Shown here piece by piece: positions 8,891 through 17,464 of a DNA stretch of 64,000 bases. The stretch is from Novosphingobium mathurense (GTDB lineage: Bacteria; Pseudomonadota; Alphaproteobacteria; Sphingomonadales; Sphingomonadaceae): NCBI RefSeq assembly GCF_900168325.1, contig NZ_FVZE01000003.1, forward strand, positions 62,001 through 126,000, written 5' to 3'. The notes below the pieces were generated by a model. That model saw nothing but the letters and a program-made list of their open reading frames with translations, had not been told where the DNA came from and ran no database searches. The position numbers and the translations under genes are program-made. Every line of letters starts with the position of its first letter. Position 1 is the stretch's first letter.

Positions 8891-9524
8891 ATGGGATTAT
8901 CAGAATTTGATCCCGCCATTCGCGAACGCGTTTCGTGGAACGCTGGGCGCAAAGTGGGACCCAAGCGTGCACTCAAACCCCGGCAGATCTAGGCGGTGCG
9001 CTTCTTCCTCGATCAACATCGACGCATTCGGGATCGGGCCCTCTTCGATCTCGCGATCGATAGCAAGCTACGCGGTTGCGACCTGGTAAGGATGAAGATC
9101 GGCGATATCGTCTGTGATCGCAAAATTCGAAACCGCGCTACCGTGGTTCAGCAAAAGACCGGAAGGCCCGTCCAGTTCGAGCTGATGGACGATGCTCGCG
9201 CAAGCCTTCCCAAATGGCTTGAACTCCGGCGCGGCTCTTTGGAAGATTTTTGTCTTCCCCCGTCGCACAAACCACGCCGCCCACATTAGCACGCGGCAGT
9301 ATGCTCGCCTCGTTGACGAATGGGTCACAGGAATTGGCTTGCCCTGCGAGGACTACGGCACGCATTCTCTGAGAAGGACCAGGGCGTCCATCATTTACAG
9401 GGCCACAGGCAATCTCCGGGCGGTTCAGATCCTGCTTAGCCATACGAAGATCGAAAGCACGGTCAGATACCTAGGCGTCGATGTGGAAAACGCATTGGTT
9501 TTGGCAGAGGGCACCGAAATCTAA
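8891..9524 (+). pseudogene. tyrosine recombinase/integrase, decayed (amber stop and frameshift)
   Basis: A small (about 210-residue) phage-integrase-family protein in three pieces. The ATG at 8891 has AGGAG before it and encodes SEFDPAIRERVSWNAGRKVG. Codon 34 is TAG at 8990, where relatives have Trp (RQI-W-AVRFF), so one G-to-A change explains it. The middle piece continues in the same frame (RDRALFDLAIDSKLRGCDLV, containing the first catalytic Arg region) to about 9245, where a T-run (GATTTTTGTC) shifts the frame. The last piece keeps HSLRRTRASIIYRATG and LLSHTKIESTVRYLGVD, that is, the His-x-x-Arg, His and Tyr catalytic residues. Two independent lesions make it a pseudogene. Confidence 0.85.
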
Positions 9525-9531
9525 CATCTTC

Positions 9532-9557
9532 TGGCTCCCCGTTTAGGCGGGGAGCCA
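9532..9557 (+). terminator. intrinsic-type hairpin after the recombinase relic
   Basis: A perfect 10-bp stem, TGGCTCCCCG and CGGGGAGCCA, around the 6-base loop TTTAGG, 8 bases after the recombinase stop. There is no long T-run on the plus side, so termination efficiency is uncertain. Confidence 0.65.
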
Positions 9558-10045
9558 AGTCCCTTCTGCTATCTATAAGCCGCCGGGAATTGCGACCTTC
9601 TGTACAGCGCCTACCGGCCCAGATTCCCTATACGCAGGGGATAGCGGGTGTTCCGCTCCTGGGAAATGAGAAACGACAGCTGAATGGCGACAAGGGGTCG
9701 TATTTGTTGTGAATGACCACCGGGTTCTGGGACATGGTGCTCAGTCAGTTTCGGAGTACCAAAGTAGCTATGGCTGACGTAAACTGTCGTCCAGGCACCG
9801 TCCGATGTCGCCGACAGCCTTACCATTCCCAGGCAGAATTCGATCCTCCGATAGCTGCCAATCACTAGTGCCACCTGCTGGCACGCGGAGAGGATCGCCT
9901 TATCGGTGTAAGGCGCCTTTCTGCTTCCCATGCGCCTGAATTGGGCAAGCCTGCTGCATTCTGCTGGATGGACGTTGGAAAACGGAATGATTAAGCCATA
10001 AGACAACATTGGCCTGCGCCACATGCTGACAAGATCGTAAGGTAG
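9558..10045. other. intergenic region with one doubtful minus-strand open frame
   Basis: Almost 490 bases between the recombinase terminator and the TauE-like gene. A minus-strand frame at 9611-10024 could encode 137 residues, but the translation shows no domain, hydrophobic core or good ribosome binding site, and it lies beside decayed mobile DNA. I regard it as a doubtful or degenerate hypothetical gene. Confidence 0.4.
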
Positions 10046-10828
10046 TTATACCAGCGCCTTGTAAAGGCTGAAGATGCTGGTTGCGGTGAGAAGGCCTCCG
10101 ACGAGCGCGAGAAGCAGCTTCGCCGGGATCTTCTTCGCGATGATAGCGCCAAGCGGGGCTGCTAGAAGTCCGCCGAGGATGAGGCCGATCGAGGCGATGG
10201 TGAAGGCCTGAAGGCCCAGCGTCAGAATGAAGGTGAGCGACACGGTCACCGTCAGGAAGAATTCCGCTGTGTTGACTGTCCCGATCGTTGTGCGCGGCTC
10301 AGTGCCCTGGACCAGCAGGTTCGAGGTCACGACCGGCCCCCATCCGCCGCCGCCTGCGGCATCCAGAAATCCCCCCAGGAGGCCCAGTGGCCCTACGAAG
10401 CGGGCGGGCTTGTGCTCATGGTGGTGGCTCATTTCCCAGGCGCGCCACAGCAGGTAAAGCCCGATGCCGGTGAGGTAAGCCATAACGAAAGGTTTGGCGA
10501 TCCCCGCATCGATATTGGTCAGGAGATAGGCCCCCGCCACGCCGCCAGCGACACCGGGCAACGCGAGGCGAGCAAAGAGCGTCCAGTTCACGTTGCGATG
10601 GAAGATGTGACTGATCGCCGACGCTGCCGTGGTGAAGGTCTCCACCAGATGTACGCTGGCCGACGCGCGCGCCGGGGCTAGCCCGATGACGCTGACCAGC
10701 AGCGTGTTCGTAATGACGCCGAAAGCCATGCCCAACGCGCCGTCGATGAGTTGAGCGCCGAAGCCGACCCCGATGAACGGAATCAAGGCTTCCAGATGGT
10801 CTGTCGTGAGTTCGGGAACAGAAAACAC
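10046..10828 (-). CDS. TauE/SafE family sulfite/anion exporter-like membrane protein
   Basis: A 260-residue inner-membrane protein of the TauE/SafE (DUF81) family, which is linked to transport of sulfite, sulfoacetate and other sulfur-containing anions. About eight hydrophobic segments are visible. The family signature GFGAQLIDGALGMAFGVITN is near the N-terminus and its second half-repeat, LGLLGGFLDAAGGGGWGPVV, is in the middle. I chose the GTG at 10828 because AAAGGA stands 6 bases upstream and because an earlier ATG would overlap the TonB receptor stop. It starts 17 bases after that receptor gene and shares its transcript. The Rrf2/YezD context points to sulfur metabolism. Confidence 0.88.
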   Translation of the reverse strand: MFSVPELTTDHLEALIPFIGVGFGAQLIDGALGMAFGVITNTLLVSVIGLAPARASASVHLVETFTTAASAISHIFHRNVNWTLFARLALPGVAGGVAGAYLLTNIDAGIAKPFVMAYLTGIGLYLLWRAWEMSHHHEHKPARFVGPLGLLGGFLDAAGGGGWGPVVTSNLLVQGTEPRTTIGTVNTAEFFLTVTVSLTFILTLGLQAFTIASIGLILGGLLAAPLGAIIAKKIPAKLLLALVGGLLTATSIFSLYKALV

Positions 10829-10845
10829 GTGCGATCCTTTCGCGA

Positions 10846-13251
10846 TCAGAATTCGATTTTGAGGGTGAAGCCCCAAGTGCGGGGATCGCCGGGCTGGCCG
10901 ACGATGAGACCGGTGTTGCCCGAGGGCACGGCAAGCTGTTCAAAGTAGCGGACGTCGAAAGCGTTGCGGACCCAGCCGTAGATGTCGAAGCCCGCGGCCG
11001 TGCGGAAACCGGCCCGCAGGTTGGTCAGCGCATAGCCCTCGACCCAGGTATTGGCCGACGGCGTGGGGTTGGACGAAAAGGCGCTGCGATAACTACCGTC
11101 GACACCAAAGTAGACTTCACCATCCTGGCCGAGCAGGGTTTGCGGGGTGTTCGCTTCCGCGCCGTATGAGAACGACCACTTCGAAACGCCGGGCAGGCGC
11201 TGGCCCGAAATGTCGCAGTTTGCGGGACTGTTGCTGCCGCCCGACATTTCGGGCGGGCAAGGTGCGTCGTTGAACTTGCGATAGGTCGCATCGGTAAAGG
11301 CGCCGTTGGCATATGCATTGAAGCGCTCGCTGGGGCGGACCGATAAGTCCCACTCGACGCCCTGCGTGCGGACCTTGCGCGCATTGGCGAGATAGCCGCG
11401 CAGGACCCCGAGCTGCCCGTTGGAGACGAGCGCCTGATAGTTGCCGATCTCCGTGCGGAACGCGGAGAGGTTCAAGGTCGCCTTGCGGTCCCACAACTGT
11501 ACTTTGATCCCGGCTTCGTAGTTGTTCACCGTTTCCGGCTTCACCGTGGCGGCGGCGAGCAGCGGATTGCCGTCCGTATTGGCGGGTACGCCGTTGAGGT
11601 TGATGCCGCCCGACTTGAATGACTTGGCATAAGTCGCATAGGCAAGGACATCAGCGGCTAGCTTGTAGCTGAGCGTCAGGTCATAGCTGAAGTTCCAATC
11701 GGAGAATTTAGTCTCGAAGCGCTGCGGGGCAAGGACGCCGCGCTGCGCCGCGATCCACGGATCGTTCGCATAAGGCCCGGAGAACTGCACGAGCTGGCGC
11801 GTGCCGTCAGAGGCGGTGCCGGTCACGACCGAATCGTATAGGCCCTTCTTCTGGTCGTAGTTCACGCGAAAGCCGGGTTGCACGGTGAAGGCGTCGGTCA
11901 CTTTCCAGCTGATCTGCCCGAACAGCGCCGCGCTCGTGTTGTAGAGACGGATGTCGTTTTCGGCCGTCAACCTGTCGAGTACGATGGGGTTGTTCGACAA
12001 CGCACTGCTGGGATTGAGCAGCCATTTGCTGGCCGCCGGGCCCTGCTCCTGAAGGCCCTGTGTACGGACTTTCTGGTGAAAGCCGAACAGGCCGACGACA
12101 AAGTCCACTTTGTCGCCCGATTGGGCAAAGCGCAGTTCCTGCGTGAACTGGTCCTGCCTGGAAGGGTTGTTCGATGCCGTCGTGATCGGCAGGCCCGTGA
12201 AGTCGCGGTCGTTGGCAGGCCTCCAGTCCCAGAAGCGCCATGCCGTGACCGAAGTGAGCGTGCCGAGCCCGGCATCCCATTTGATCCGCAAGTTGACGCC
12301 GCCAATCCTGTTGCCCGCATTGAGGTTCGCATCGAGGTCGGTGAGCCGATCGAACGCGTTGGTGCTCGGCACCGTATAGTTCTGTGCGGTGGCGAGCGAC
12401 GCGAACTGGCGATTCACCGCGCGCTGCGTGGCGCCGGTGCGGACATAGATCTGGGCACAACATTCTGGGTTCTGTGTGCTGAAATCCCCTTGCAGCGTCA
12501 CGTCGAGAGCATCGCTGGGACGCCACAGAAACTGGCCGCGCAGGCCGAGGTTGTCCTGCTCGTTGACCCAGTTGTCGGTCGTGACGTTGTAGATTGTTCC
12601 ACGCCGGCTGGTCGCGGAAAGCGCCACGCGTGCAGCTAGCATGTCCGAAAGCGGACCCGATACTGCCGCCTTGGCCTGCTTGAAGCCGAGGTTGCCGATC
12701 GAGACCTCCGCACGGCCTTCAAAATCGAAGGTCGGCTGGCGCGTCGTGATGTTGATCGCGCCAGCGCTGGTGTTCTTGCCGTAAAGCGTGCCCTGCGGCC
12801 CGCGCAGCACTTCGATCTGTGCGACATCAAGGAAATCGAACGTGGCCGAGGCGACGCGCGAGTAATAGACGTCGTCGACATAGATGCCGACACCTTGTTC
12901 GATGCCATCGTTGGTGAGGCCGAACGGCGCGCCGATGCCGCGTATATTGACGGCCGTGTTGCGTGGGTTCGAAGAATAGAACTGCAGGGTCGGCGTCAGC
13001 TGCTGGAGGCGGCCGACGTTGAAGGTCCCGGTATTGTCGATGTGCTCGCCCCCGATCACTGAGATCGCGAGCGGCACGTCCTGCGAAGTCTCGGCGCGGC
13101 GGCGCGCCGAGACGACGATTTCTTCGTGATCCGACTGACCGGTGCCGACCGAGGTCTGGTGTTTATCCGCGGTGCCGGCGGCAAGGGCCGGCATGGATAT
13201 GAAAACGGTTGAGGCGAGCAGGACGCCCGCCAGTCGTGAATATTTGCGCAT
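10846..13251 (-). CDS. TonB-dependent outer-membrane receptor
   Basis: An 801-residue outer-membrane receptor that imports a scarce substrate with TonB-ExbBD energy. After a signal peptide (cleavage near MPALAAG) comes a TonB box-like EEIVVSARRR, a plug domain with IEVLRGPQGTLYGKNTSAGA, then a 22-strand-type barrel ending GFTLKIEF, with the terminal Phe needed for outer-membrane insertion. AGGGA precedes the ATG. It resembles the large sphingomonad/caulobacter receptor group rather than a siderophore receptor of known type. Its partners are YezD-like and TauE-like genes behind an Rrf2 regulator, so I infer import of an organosulfur compound or sulfate ester; the substrate itself is not readable. 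Confidence 0.95.
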   Translation of the reverse strand: MRKYSRLAGVLLASTVFISMPALAAGTADKHQTSVGTGQSDHEEIVVSARRRAETSQDVPLAISVIGGEHIDNTGTFNVGRLQQLTPTLQFYSSNPRNTAVNIRGIGAPFGLTNDGIEQGVGIYVDDVYYSRVASATFDFLDVAQIEVLRGPQGTLYGKNTSAGAINITTRQPTFDFEGRAEVSIGNLGFKQAKAAVSGPLSDMLAARVALSATSRRGTIYNVTTDNWVNEQDNLGLRGQFLWRPSDALDVTLQGDFSTQNPECCAQIYVRTGATQRAVNRQFASLATAQNYTVPSTNAFDRLTDLDANLNAGNRIGGVNLRIKWDAGLGTLTSVTAWRFWDWRPANDRDFTGLPITTASNNPSRQDQFTQELRFAQSGDKVDFVVGLFGFHQKVRTQGLQEQGPAASKWLLNPSSALSNNPIVLDRLTAENDIRLYNTSAALFGQISWKVTDAFTVQPGFRVNYDQKKGLYDSVVTGTASDGTRQLVQFSGPYANDPWIAAQRGVLAPQRFETKFSDWNFSYDLTLSYKLAADVLAYATYAKSFKSGGINLNGVPANTDGNPLLAAATVKPETVNNYEAGIKVQLWDRKATLNLSAFRTEIGNYQALVSNGQLGVLRGYLANARKVRTQGVEWDLSVRPSERFNAYANGAFTDATYRKFNDAPCPPEMSGGSNSPANCDISGQRLPGVSKWSFSYGAEANTPQTLLGQDGEVYFGVDGSYRSAFSSNPTPSANTWVEGYALTNLRAGFRTAAGFDIYGWVRNAFDVRYFEQLAVPSGNTGLIVGQPGDPRTWGFTLKIEF

Positions 13252-13347
13252 GATGCTTCCCTGGATGAAAGGGATGCGTCCGGTGGTCCGGTCAGCACCA
13301 GGCTTGTTCTGATTTGTTAGAAATAAACGGATTCGAGAACGTGGCAG

Positions 13348-13521
13348 TCAGACGAAGCGGTGTTTTTCCGTCACTTCCATCTGCACGAGCTTGCCTTGGT
13401 GAACAGTCAGTTGGATGCCGCCGAACCGGATTTGCGCAAGCGCTTCGCGAACGAGATGAAGTGGATCGGATTCTGCAAATTGCGCTTGCCTGCCGGTTCG
13501 ATCATCTTTGCCTTCAGTCAT
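13348..13521 (-). CDS. YezD-like small protein (DUF2292)
   Basis: A 57-residue protein with the compact DUF2292/YezD core: LHLVREALAQIRFGGIQLTV, then HQGKLVQMEVTEKHRF. Members occur in sulfur-assimilation (cys-type) operons in many bacteria; the biochemical role is unknown. The ATG at 13521 is chosen because GAGGGG stands five bases upstream. Earlier ATG codons (13572, 13563) overlap the predicted -10 element or transcription start. It lies between the Rrf2 gene and the TonB receptor, all on the minus strand. Confidence 0.75.
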   Translation of the reverse strand: MTEGKDDRTGRQAQFAESDPLHLVREALAQIRFGGIQLTVHQGKLVQMEVTEKHRFV

Positions 13522-13569
13522 AGGCCCCTCTGAGTTGGTCAATGGCGATGAACGATCAGCCATGGCCAT

Positions 13570-13598
13570 CATATATTCACTACCATTTTAGTAGACAA
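13570..13598 (-). promoter_or_regulatory. promoter with Rrf2-type palindrome in the spacer
   Basis: On the minus strand TTGTCT and TATATG are separated by exactly 17 bases, a sigma-70-like promoter reading toward the yezD-like gene. The spacer carries CTACTAAAATGGTAG (13580-13594), an inverted repeat with 4-base arms, in a position where a bound Rrf2 dimer would block RNA polymerase. The regulator gene lies just upstream. The predicted transcription start near 13562 leaves a 40-base leader to the ATG at 13521. Confidence 0.6.
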
Positions 13599-13666
13599 TA
13601 GGCTTGCGATGAAATTTTTGTTTGCTGCGGCGAAGCGATAGGAAGAGGTCTGGCGCCGCGCTCCGC

Positions 13667-14101
13667 TCACTCGGCGCCGTAGGCGGGTTCCAGCACGATG
13701 GGGTCGGCAAGTGTGATCCGGTCGAGGACAGCGGCGGTTTCGTCGCGGACTTGCAGCATCAGGCTGCGCAGGCGACAATTGCTCTCTTCCACGCAGTTCT
13801 TGCACTTCTCGTGCGAGAACCGACTGGCGCAAGGCACCAGTGCCAACGATCCGCGCATGATCCTGACGATGTCGCCATAGCGGATGTCGACCGGAGAAAG
13901 AGCAAGAGCGTAACCGCCATCCTTACCGCGCTGGGCGAGGACAACGCCCTCCCGCCCTAGCTCAGACAGGATAACTGTCAGGAACTTGGCGGGAATGTTT
14001 TGCTTCTCCACTATTTCAGAGAGCGGAACCAGGCCTTCGCCATAGCGATCCGCCAGATGCTGCAAGGCTCGGATCGTATAACGGGTTTTCTGGGAGAGCA
14101 T
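13667..14101 (-). CDS. Rrf2 family transcriptional regulator
   Basis: A 144-residue Rrf2 protein. The winged helix occupies residues 1-70 (TRYTIRALQHLADRYGEGLV, IPAKFLTVILSELGREGVV, KDGGYALALSP). Three cysteines follow at about 90-110 (LVPCASRF, KCKNCVEESNC; four Cys in total), the arrangement that binds an Fe-S cluster in IscR/NsrR relatives, though spacing differs from both. Its position directly upstream of the YezD/TonB/TauE genes, with a palindrome in their promoter, suggests a local repressor that senses sulfur status, as CymR does in Bacillus. That role is inference. Confidence 0.9.
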   Translation of the reverse strand: MLSQKTRYTIRALQHLADRYGEGLVPLSEIVEKQNIPAKFLTVILSELGREGVVLAQRGKDGGYALALSPVDIRYGDIVRIMRGSLALVPCASRFSHEKCKNCVEESNCRLRSLMLQVRDETAAVLDRITLADPIVLEPAYGAE

Positions 14102-14447
14102 CGCTCATTGTCGATCGAAGCGATGCGGAATTCAATACCCGATGGCCACGGTAGGTGGAGCGAAGCGGACTCGGAGGGCGATTATGACGCCGTCTTAATG
14201 TCAGGGGGACGATATCGGAGCGAGCGGTGCGGACAGCCGTTTTGTCGGGCCGAAGCCCGTTGACGGGACCCGCACCGACGATTGGAGAACTATCTCGCCC
14301 TAGCATTCCCAAATGCGACAGATCGCATCCGGCCCGTCTCGCGCCTGCGGCATGGAGAAGCTGACATTCCGGGCTTCGGGAGCGGAAATCGAAGCCTGAA
14401 CGGCCCGGAAGGGTCGGCGATGGCCCCCAATTTCCTCCGGACTAATC
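14102..14447. other. intergenic region with a dispersed repeat copy
   Basis: About 345 bases between the Rrf2 start and the LysR stop. It should hold the rrf2-type promoter on its left side. Bases 14359-14415 resemble 21384-21441 and, more weakly, 16322-16361. No gene was recognised. Confidence 0.5.
14359..14415 (+). repeat. dispersed intergenic repeat, copy 1
   Basis: AGCTGAC followed after about 20 bases by CGGAAATCGAAGCCTGAACG and CGGAAGGGTC. The arrangement and most bases match the copy at 21384-21441. It is non-coding and lies between genes. Confidence 0.5.
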
Positions 14448-15353
14448 TCAGGGTATGCGGTCAACCACATCTCGAGGAAACCCTGCGGCGAGATGATCGA
14501 TCAGCGCGCGCACGGCTGGAGGCAATCCCCGGCGTGTCGTGAAGACCAGATGCACGTTTCCTTGAAGCCCGCGCCAGGCAGGCAGCACATGGACAAGCTT
14601 GCCCGCAAGCAATGCCTCGCGGCAGACATGATCGGGCAGGATAGCGACACCAAGTCCATCAATGGCTGCCTCTCGCACCGCCGCCATGTCCGTGCAGGCC
14701 ATTCGAGGCTCGACCCGGAAGACATGCTCCCTGCCGTCCTCGGTCTCCAGATGCCATTCCAGATCGTCTGCCGCGTCATCGGTCGCCAGTGTTGGAATTG
14801 TCGCCAGTTGAGCTACTTCAGAAACTTGGCTTGCCAGTTGAGGACAGGCGACGAGGATACGGGTTGATCTCCCGAGCGAGCGCATAGTTAGGGCGGCATC
14901 ACTGTTGAGTGTTGCGCGCACCCGCAGGGCCAGATCGATCCGCTCTTCGATAAGGTCCACTGCGCGGTCCGTTGCCACGAGTTGCAACCGCACCTTGGGA
15001 TAGCGGGCGAGGAAAGAGGATATCAGGCCCGATATCGGCCCGATCATGCCGGTGGGGCAACTGAAGCGTATGCGGCCATGAGGTTCAGCCTGCGCCTGCA
15101 AGACGAGTGCCTCCGCCTGCTCCGCCTCGACCAATATGGCCCGGCAACGCTCATAGAAAGCGAGCCCTGTATCCGTTACACGGAAGCGGCGGGTCGAGCG
15201 CTCGATCAGGCGGAGGCCAACGCGTTCCTCCAGACCTGCGATGCGGCGGCTCAGCTTGGACTTGGGCTCCCGCAATGCGCGCCCCGCCGCCGCAAAGCCG
15301 CCATGGGCCACCACTTCGGCAAAATAGGCATAGTCGTTCAGATCGATACGCAT
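14448..15353 (-). CDS. LysR family regulator
   Basis: A 301-residue LysR-type regulator: N-terminal winged helix (LNDYAYFAEVVAHGGFAAAG, then SRRIAGLEERVGLRLIERST) and a periplasmic-binding-fold effector domain from about residue 90 (GRIRFSCPTGMIGP ... IDLALRVR). AGGAGG lies 7 bases before the second of two adjacent ATGs, which I took as the start. It is transcribed divergently from the SDR at 15468, the usual arrangement for a LysR regulator and its target. The inducer cannot be inferred. CGTTCC-N6-GGAACG (15357-15374) overlaps its ribosome binding site and might be an autoregulatory site. Confidence 0.93.
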   Translation of the reverse strand: MRIDLNDYAYFAEVVAHGGFAAAGRALREPKSKLSRRIAGLEERVGLRLIERSTRRFRVTDTGLAFYERCRAILVEAEQAEALVLQAQAEPHGRIRFSCPTGMIGPISGLISSFLARYPKVRLQLVATDRAVDLIEERIDLALRVRATLNSDAALTMRSLGRSTRILVACPQLASQVSEVAQLATIPTLATDDAADDLEWHLETEDGREHVFRVEPRMACTDMAAVREAAIDGLGVAILPDHVCREALLAGKLVHVLPAWRGLQGNVHLVFTTRRGLPPAVRALIDHLAAGFPRDVVDRIP

Positions 15354-15467
15354 CATCGTTCCTCCTACGGAACGCTAAGTGCCATATCTGCTCACTACAC
15401 GCACCATCGTTCTGAGAGCATCTCATAAGGGCAACGGCGCTTCGCCGAAACCCGAAGGAGAAAGACA

Positions 15468-16220
15468 ATGACGGACAAGTTCAACAACAAGGTGGTGGTC
15501 GTGACCGGCGGCACGAGCGGCATCGGACTGGCGACGGCGAAGGCTTTCGCTGAGGAAGGCGCCTCGGTCTTCATCACTGGGCGACGACAGGAGGCACTGG
15601 ATGCTGCAGTGAAGGCGATCGGCGGCCGTGTGACGGGTGTACAGGGCGACATGGCGAGCCTGGCCGATATCGACCGGCTCTATGATGTCGTCCAGCAGAA
15701 GCATGCGCAGATCGACGTCGTGTTCGCCAACGCGGGCGGTGGCGAGATGCTTCCGCTTGGTTCGATCACCGAAGAGCATTATCAAAGTACCTTCGACACC
15801 AATGTGAAGGGCGTCCTGTTCACGGTGCAAAAGGCGCTGCCGCTGTTGAGGGACGGGGCCTCGATCGTCCTGACAAGTTCGACCACCAGCATATCGGGCA
15901 CACCTGCCTTCAGTGTATATTCCGCGACCAAGGCGGCAGTCCGCAACTTCGCGCGCAACTGGATCCTCGACCTCAAGGATCGGCACATCCGTGTGAACGC
16001 CATCAGCCCCGGCGTCACGGACACCGCCGGCCTCAACCACCTATTTGGCGGCGGCGAGCAGGCGCAGGGAACAAAGGACTACCTTGCCAGCCTGATCCCG
16101 GCAGGCCACGTCGGCCAGCCCGAGGAAATTGCCAGGGCTGTGCTGTTCCTGGCCTCTGACGACGCCAGCTTCGTCAACGGTGTCGAACTTTTTGTCGACG
16201 GCGGTCAGGTGCAGATCTGA
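15468..16220 (+). CDS. SDR family oxidoreductase
   Basis: A 250-residue classical short-chain dehydrogenase. The nucleotide-binding motif is VVTGGTSGIGLATAKAF, the structural NAG is in VVFANAGGGE, and the catalytic set is Ser (LTSSTTSISG), Tyr and Lys (YSATKAA). The end motif SFVNGVELFVDGG is present. GGTCSGI-type glycines and an Arg (TGRRQE) after strand 2 suggest NADP(H) preference. GAAGGAGA precedes the ATG. It is divergent from the LysR at 14448, its probable regulator. The substrate is unknown. Confidence 0.93.
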   Translation: MTDKFNNKVVVVTGGTSGIGLATAKAFAEEGASVFITGRRQEALDAAVKAIGGRVTGVQGDMASLADIDRLYDVVQQKHAQIDVVFANAGGGEMLPLGSITEEHYQSTFDTNVKGVLFTVQKALPLLRDGASIVLTSSTTSISGTPAFSVYSATKAAVRNFARNWILDLKDRHIRVNAISPGVTDTAGLNHLFGGGEQAQGTKDYLASLIPAGHVGQPEEIARAVLFLASDDASFVNGVELFVDGGQVQI

Positions 16221-16321
16221 TCATCAAACCCGAAGGCCGGATGGAGTGTTGCCTCGTGCAGCAGTTCATCCGGCTCTCGGAAATTGGGTCGGTGAGAAAG
16301 GGAAACCGGACTGAGCAGACC

Positions 16322-16361
16322 TGGGAACGCGAAATCGGCGGCTGAATGTCGTTGAAGGGTC
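16322..16361 (+). repeat. dispersed intergenic repeat, degenerate copy 3
   Basis: GGGAACGCGAAATCGGCGGC and TGAATGTCGTTGAAGGGTC follow the same pattern as the copies at 14359 and 21384, with more differences. It lies in the 276-base gap between the SDR and the flippase-like gene, where I see nothing else. Confidence 0.35.
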
Positions 16362-16496
16362 GACGTGGGAACCGTTGCTACGTGCACCTGTCACCACTGG
16401 CACGGCAATTGGTTACCTAAAAAATCGGACCTTCATTGGCAGTGTCTGCTATTCACAGCTGTCGGATCGAGGCAGTGGTTTCTGACGGCCGAACCC

Positions 16497-17462
16497 TCAG
16501 CTTCGGCCACGCCCACTTGCTGCAAATCGCCTCATCAGAACCACGCCGGGGATCAGTGGCAACCACAAAGTCAGGACGCGAAGCATAAACGTAGCGGCGA
16601 TCGCCCCTTCGAAGCTAACACCCAGCAAATGAAGCGTGCTGGCTGAGACCAGTTCGAAACTGCCCAGGCCAAGCGGGATCGGTCCTAGCGTTGCGGTTAT
16701 CGAGGCGAGGATGAAGGCAATCAGCGGGGTCGATGGCGCGGATTCAATGCCGAGCGAACGCAGGCAGGCATAAAGTGTTGCGCTGTCGGCAGCGAAGACG
16801 GCTGCGTTGCACATCATCAGCTGCAAGAGCAGCGTGCGGTCGCGCAAGAGGTTCGCTGGTGCTTGCCCGACCGTTTCGAGCAGGCGGCGGATCGGACGGA
16901 TGTTCTCGATAGTGGGAGGTAGGGGCATGCTCCCACGGGCCCGCAGCCACAGAGCCAGTGCTGGTATGGCGATCGCGACCAGAACAAAGGTCGTGATCAG
17001 TCCCACCATCAACGAAGTGGCATGTCCGTGCAGCCACAGCAGAAGCAGAGTGACGAGAGCGAACAGCATATAGGAGACATAGAAGCCTAGCATCGAGATC
17101 AGAAGCGCAGCGACGGCCGTTCCCCGACTGGCACCTAATGTCATCAATTGATCAACCAGCAGTACATTACCACCCATGCCGGCCGTCGGCAGAGCCTGAT
17201 CGGCAAACAGCTTGGAGAGCGCGATGCGGATGAGTGGCATCATGCGATACCGTTTGCCTTCCGACCGGATGATGACGAGGCGCCAGCCCGTCGCGACGGC
17301 GGCATAAGTCGAAAACTGAAGGAGGAGAGCGGCAATCAGCCAGCCAGGCTCAGCCCTGCGGACCAGAGTGACAAAATTGGCAAGTTCACCCCAGTGCAGC
17401 ACAGCTCCTACCAGCGCCGCCGCAATGATAAGACCTGTGAACCAGCCGCGCCAACTGGTCAT
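16497..17462 (-). CDS. flippase-like integral membrane protein (LPG synthase TM domain/UPF0104)
   Basis: A 321-residue protein with about eight membrane helices, of the lysylphosphatidylglycerol-synthase transmembrane (AglD/flippase-like) family. Family marks are the N-terminal helix followed by RAEPGWLIAALLLQFSTYAA, PTAGMGGNVLLVDQLMTLGA in the middle, and the proline/glycine-rich PIPLGLGSFELVSASTLHLLG near the end. There is no catalytic aminoacyl-transfer domain, so lipid translocation or an unknown envelope role is more likely than lipid modification. The ATG at 17462 lies two bases after the stop of the P-type ATPase gene (TGATCATG), so the two are translationally coupled. Confidence 0.88.
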   Translation of the reverse strand: MTSWRGWFTGLIIAAALVGAVLHWGELANFVTLVRRAEPGWLIAALLLQFSTYAAVATGWRLVIIRSEGKRYRMMPLIRIALSKLFADQALPTAGMGGNVLLVDQLMTLGASRGTAVAALLISMLGFYVSYMLFALVTLLLLWLHGHATSLMVGLITTFVLVAIAIPALALWLRARGSMPLPPTIENIRPIRRLLETVGQAPANLLRDRTLLLQLMMCNAAVFAADSATLYACLRSLGIESAPSTPLIAFILASITATLGPIPLGLGSFELVSASTLHLLGVSFEGAIAATFMLRVLTLWLPLIPGVVLMRRFAASGRGRS

Positions 17463-17464
17463 GA

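Noticed and set aside
9611..10024. A 137-codon minus-strand frame downstream of the TauE-like gene
   Set aside because: No signal, domain or ribosome binding site; adjacent to decayed mobile DNA. Kept only as a note in the intergenic entry.
11807..12526. Long plus- and minus-strand frames inside the TonB receptor gene
   Set aside because: They are overlapping frames of a clearly conserved receptor gene in GC-rich DNA and have no domain content of their own.
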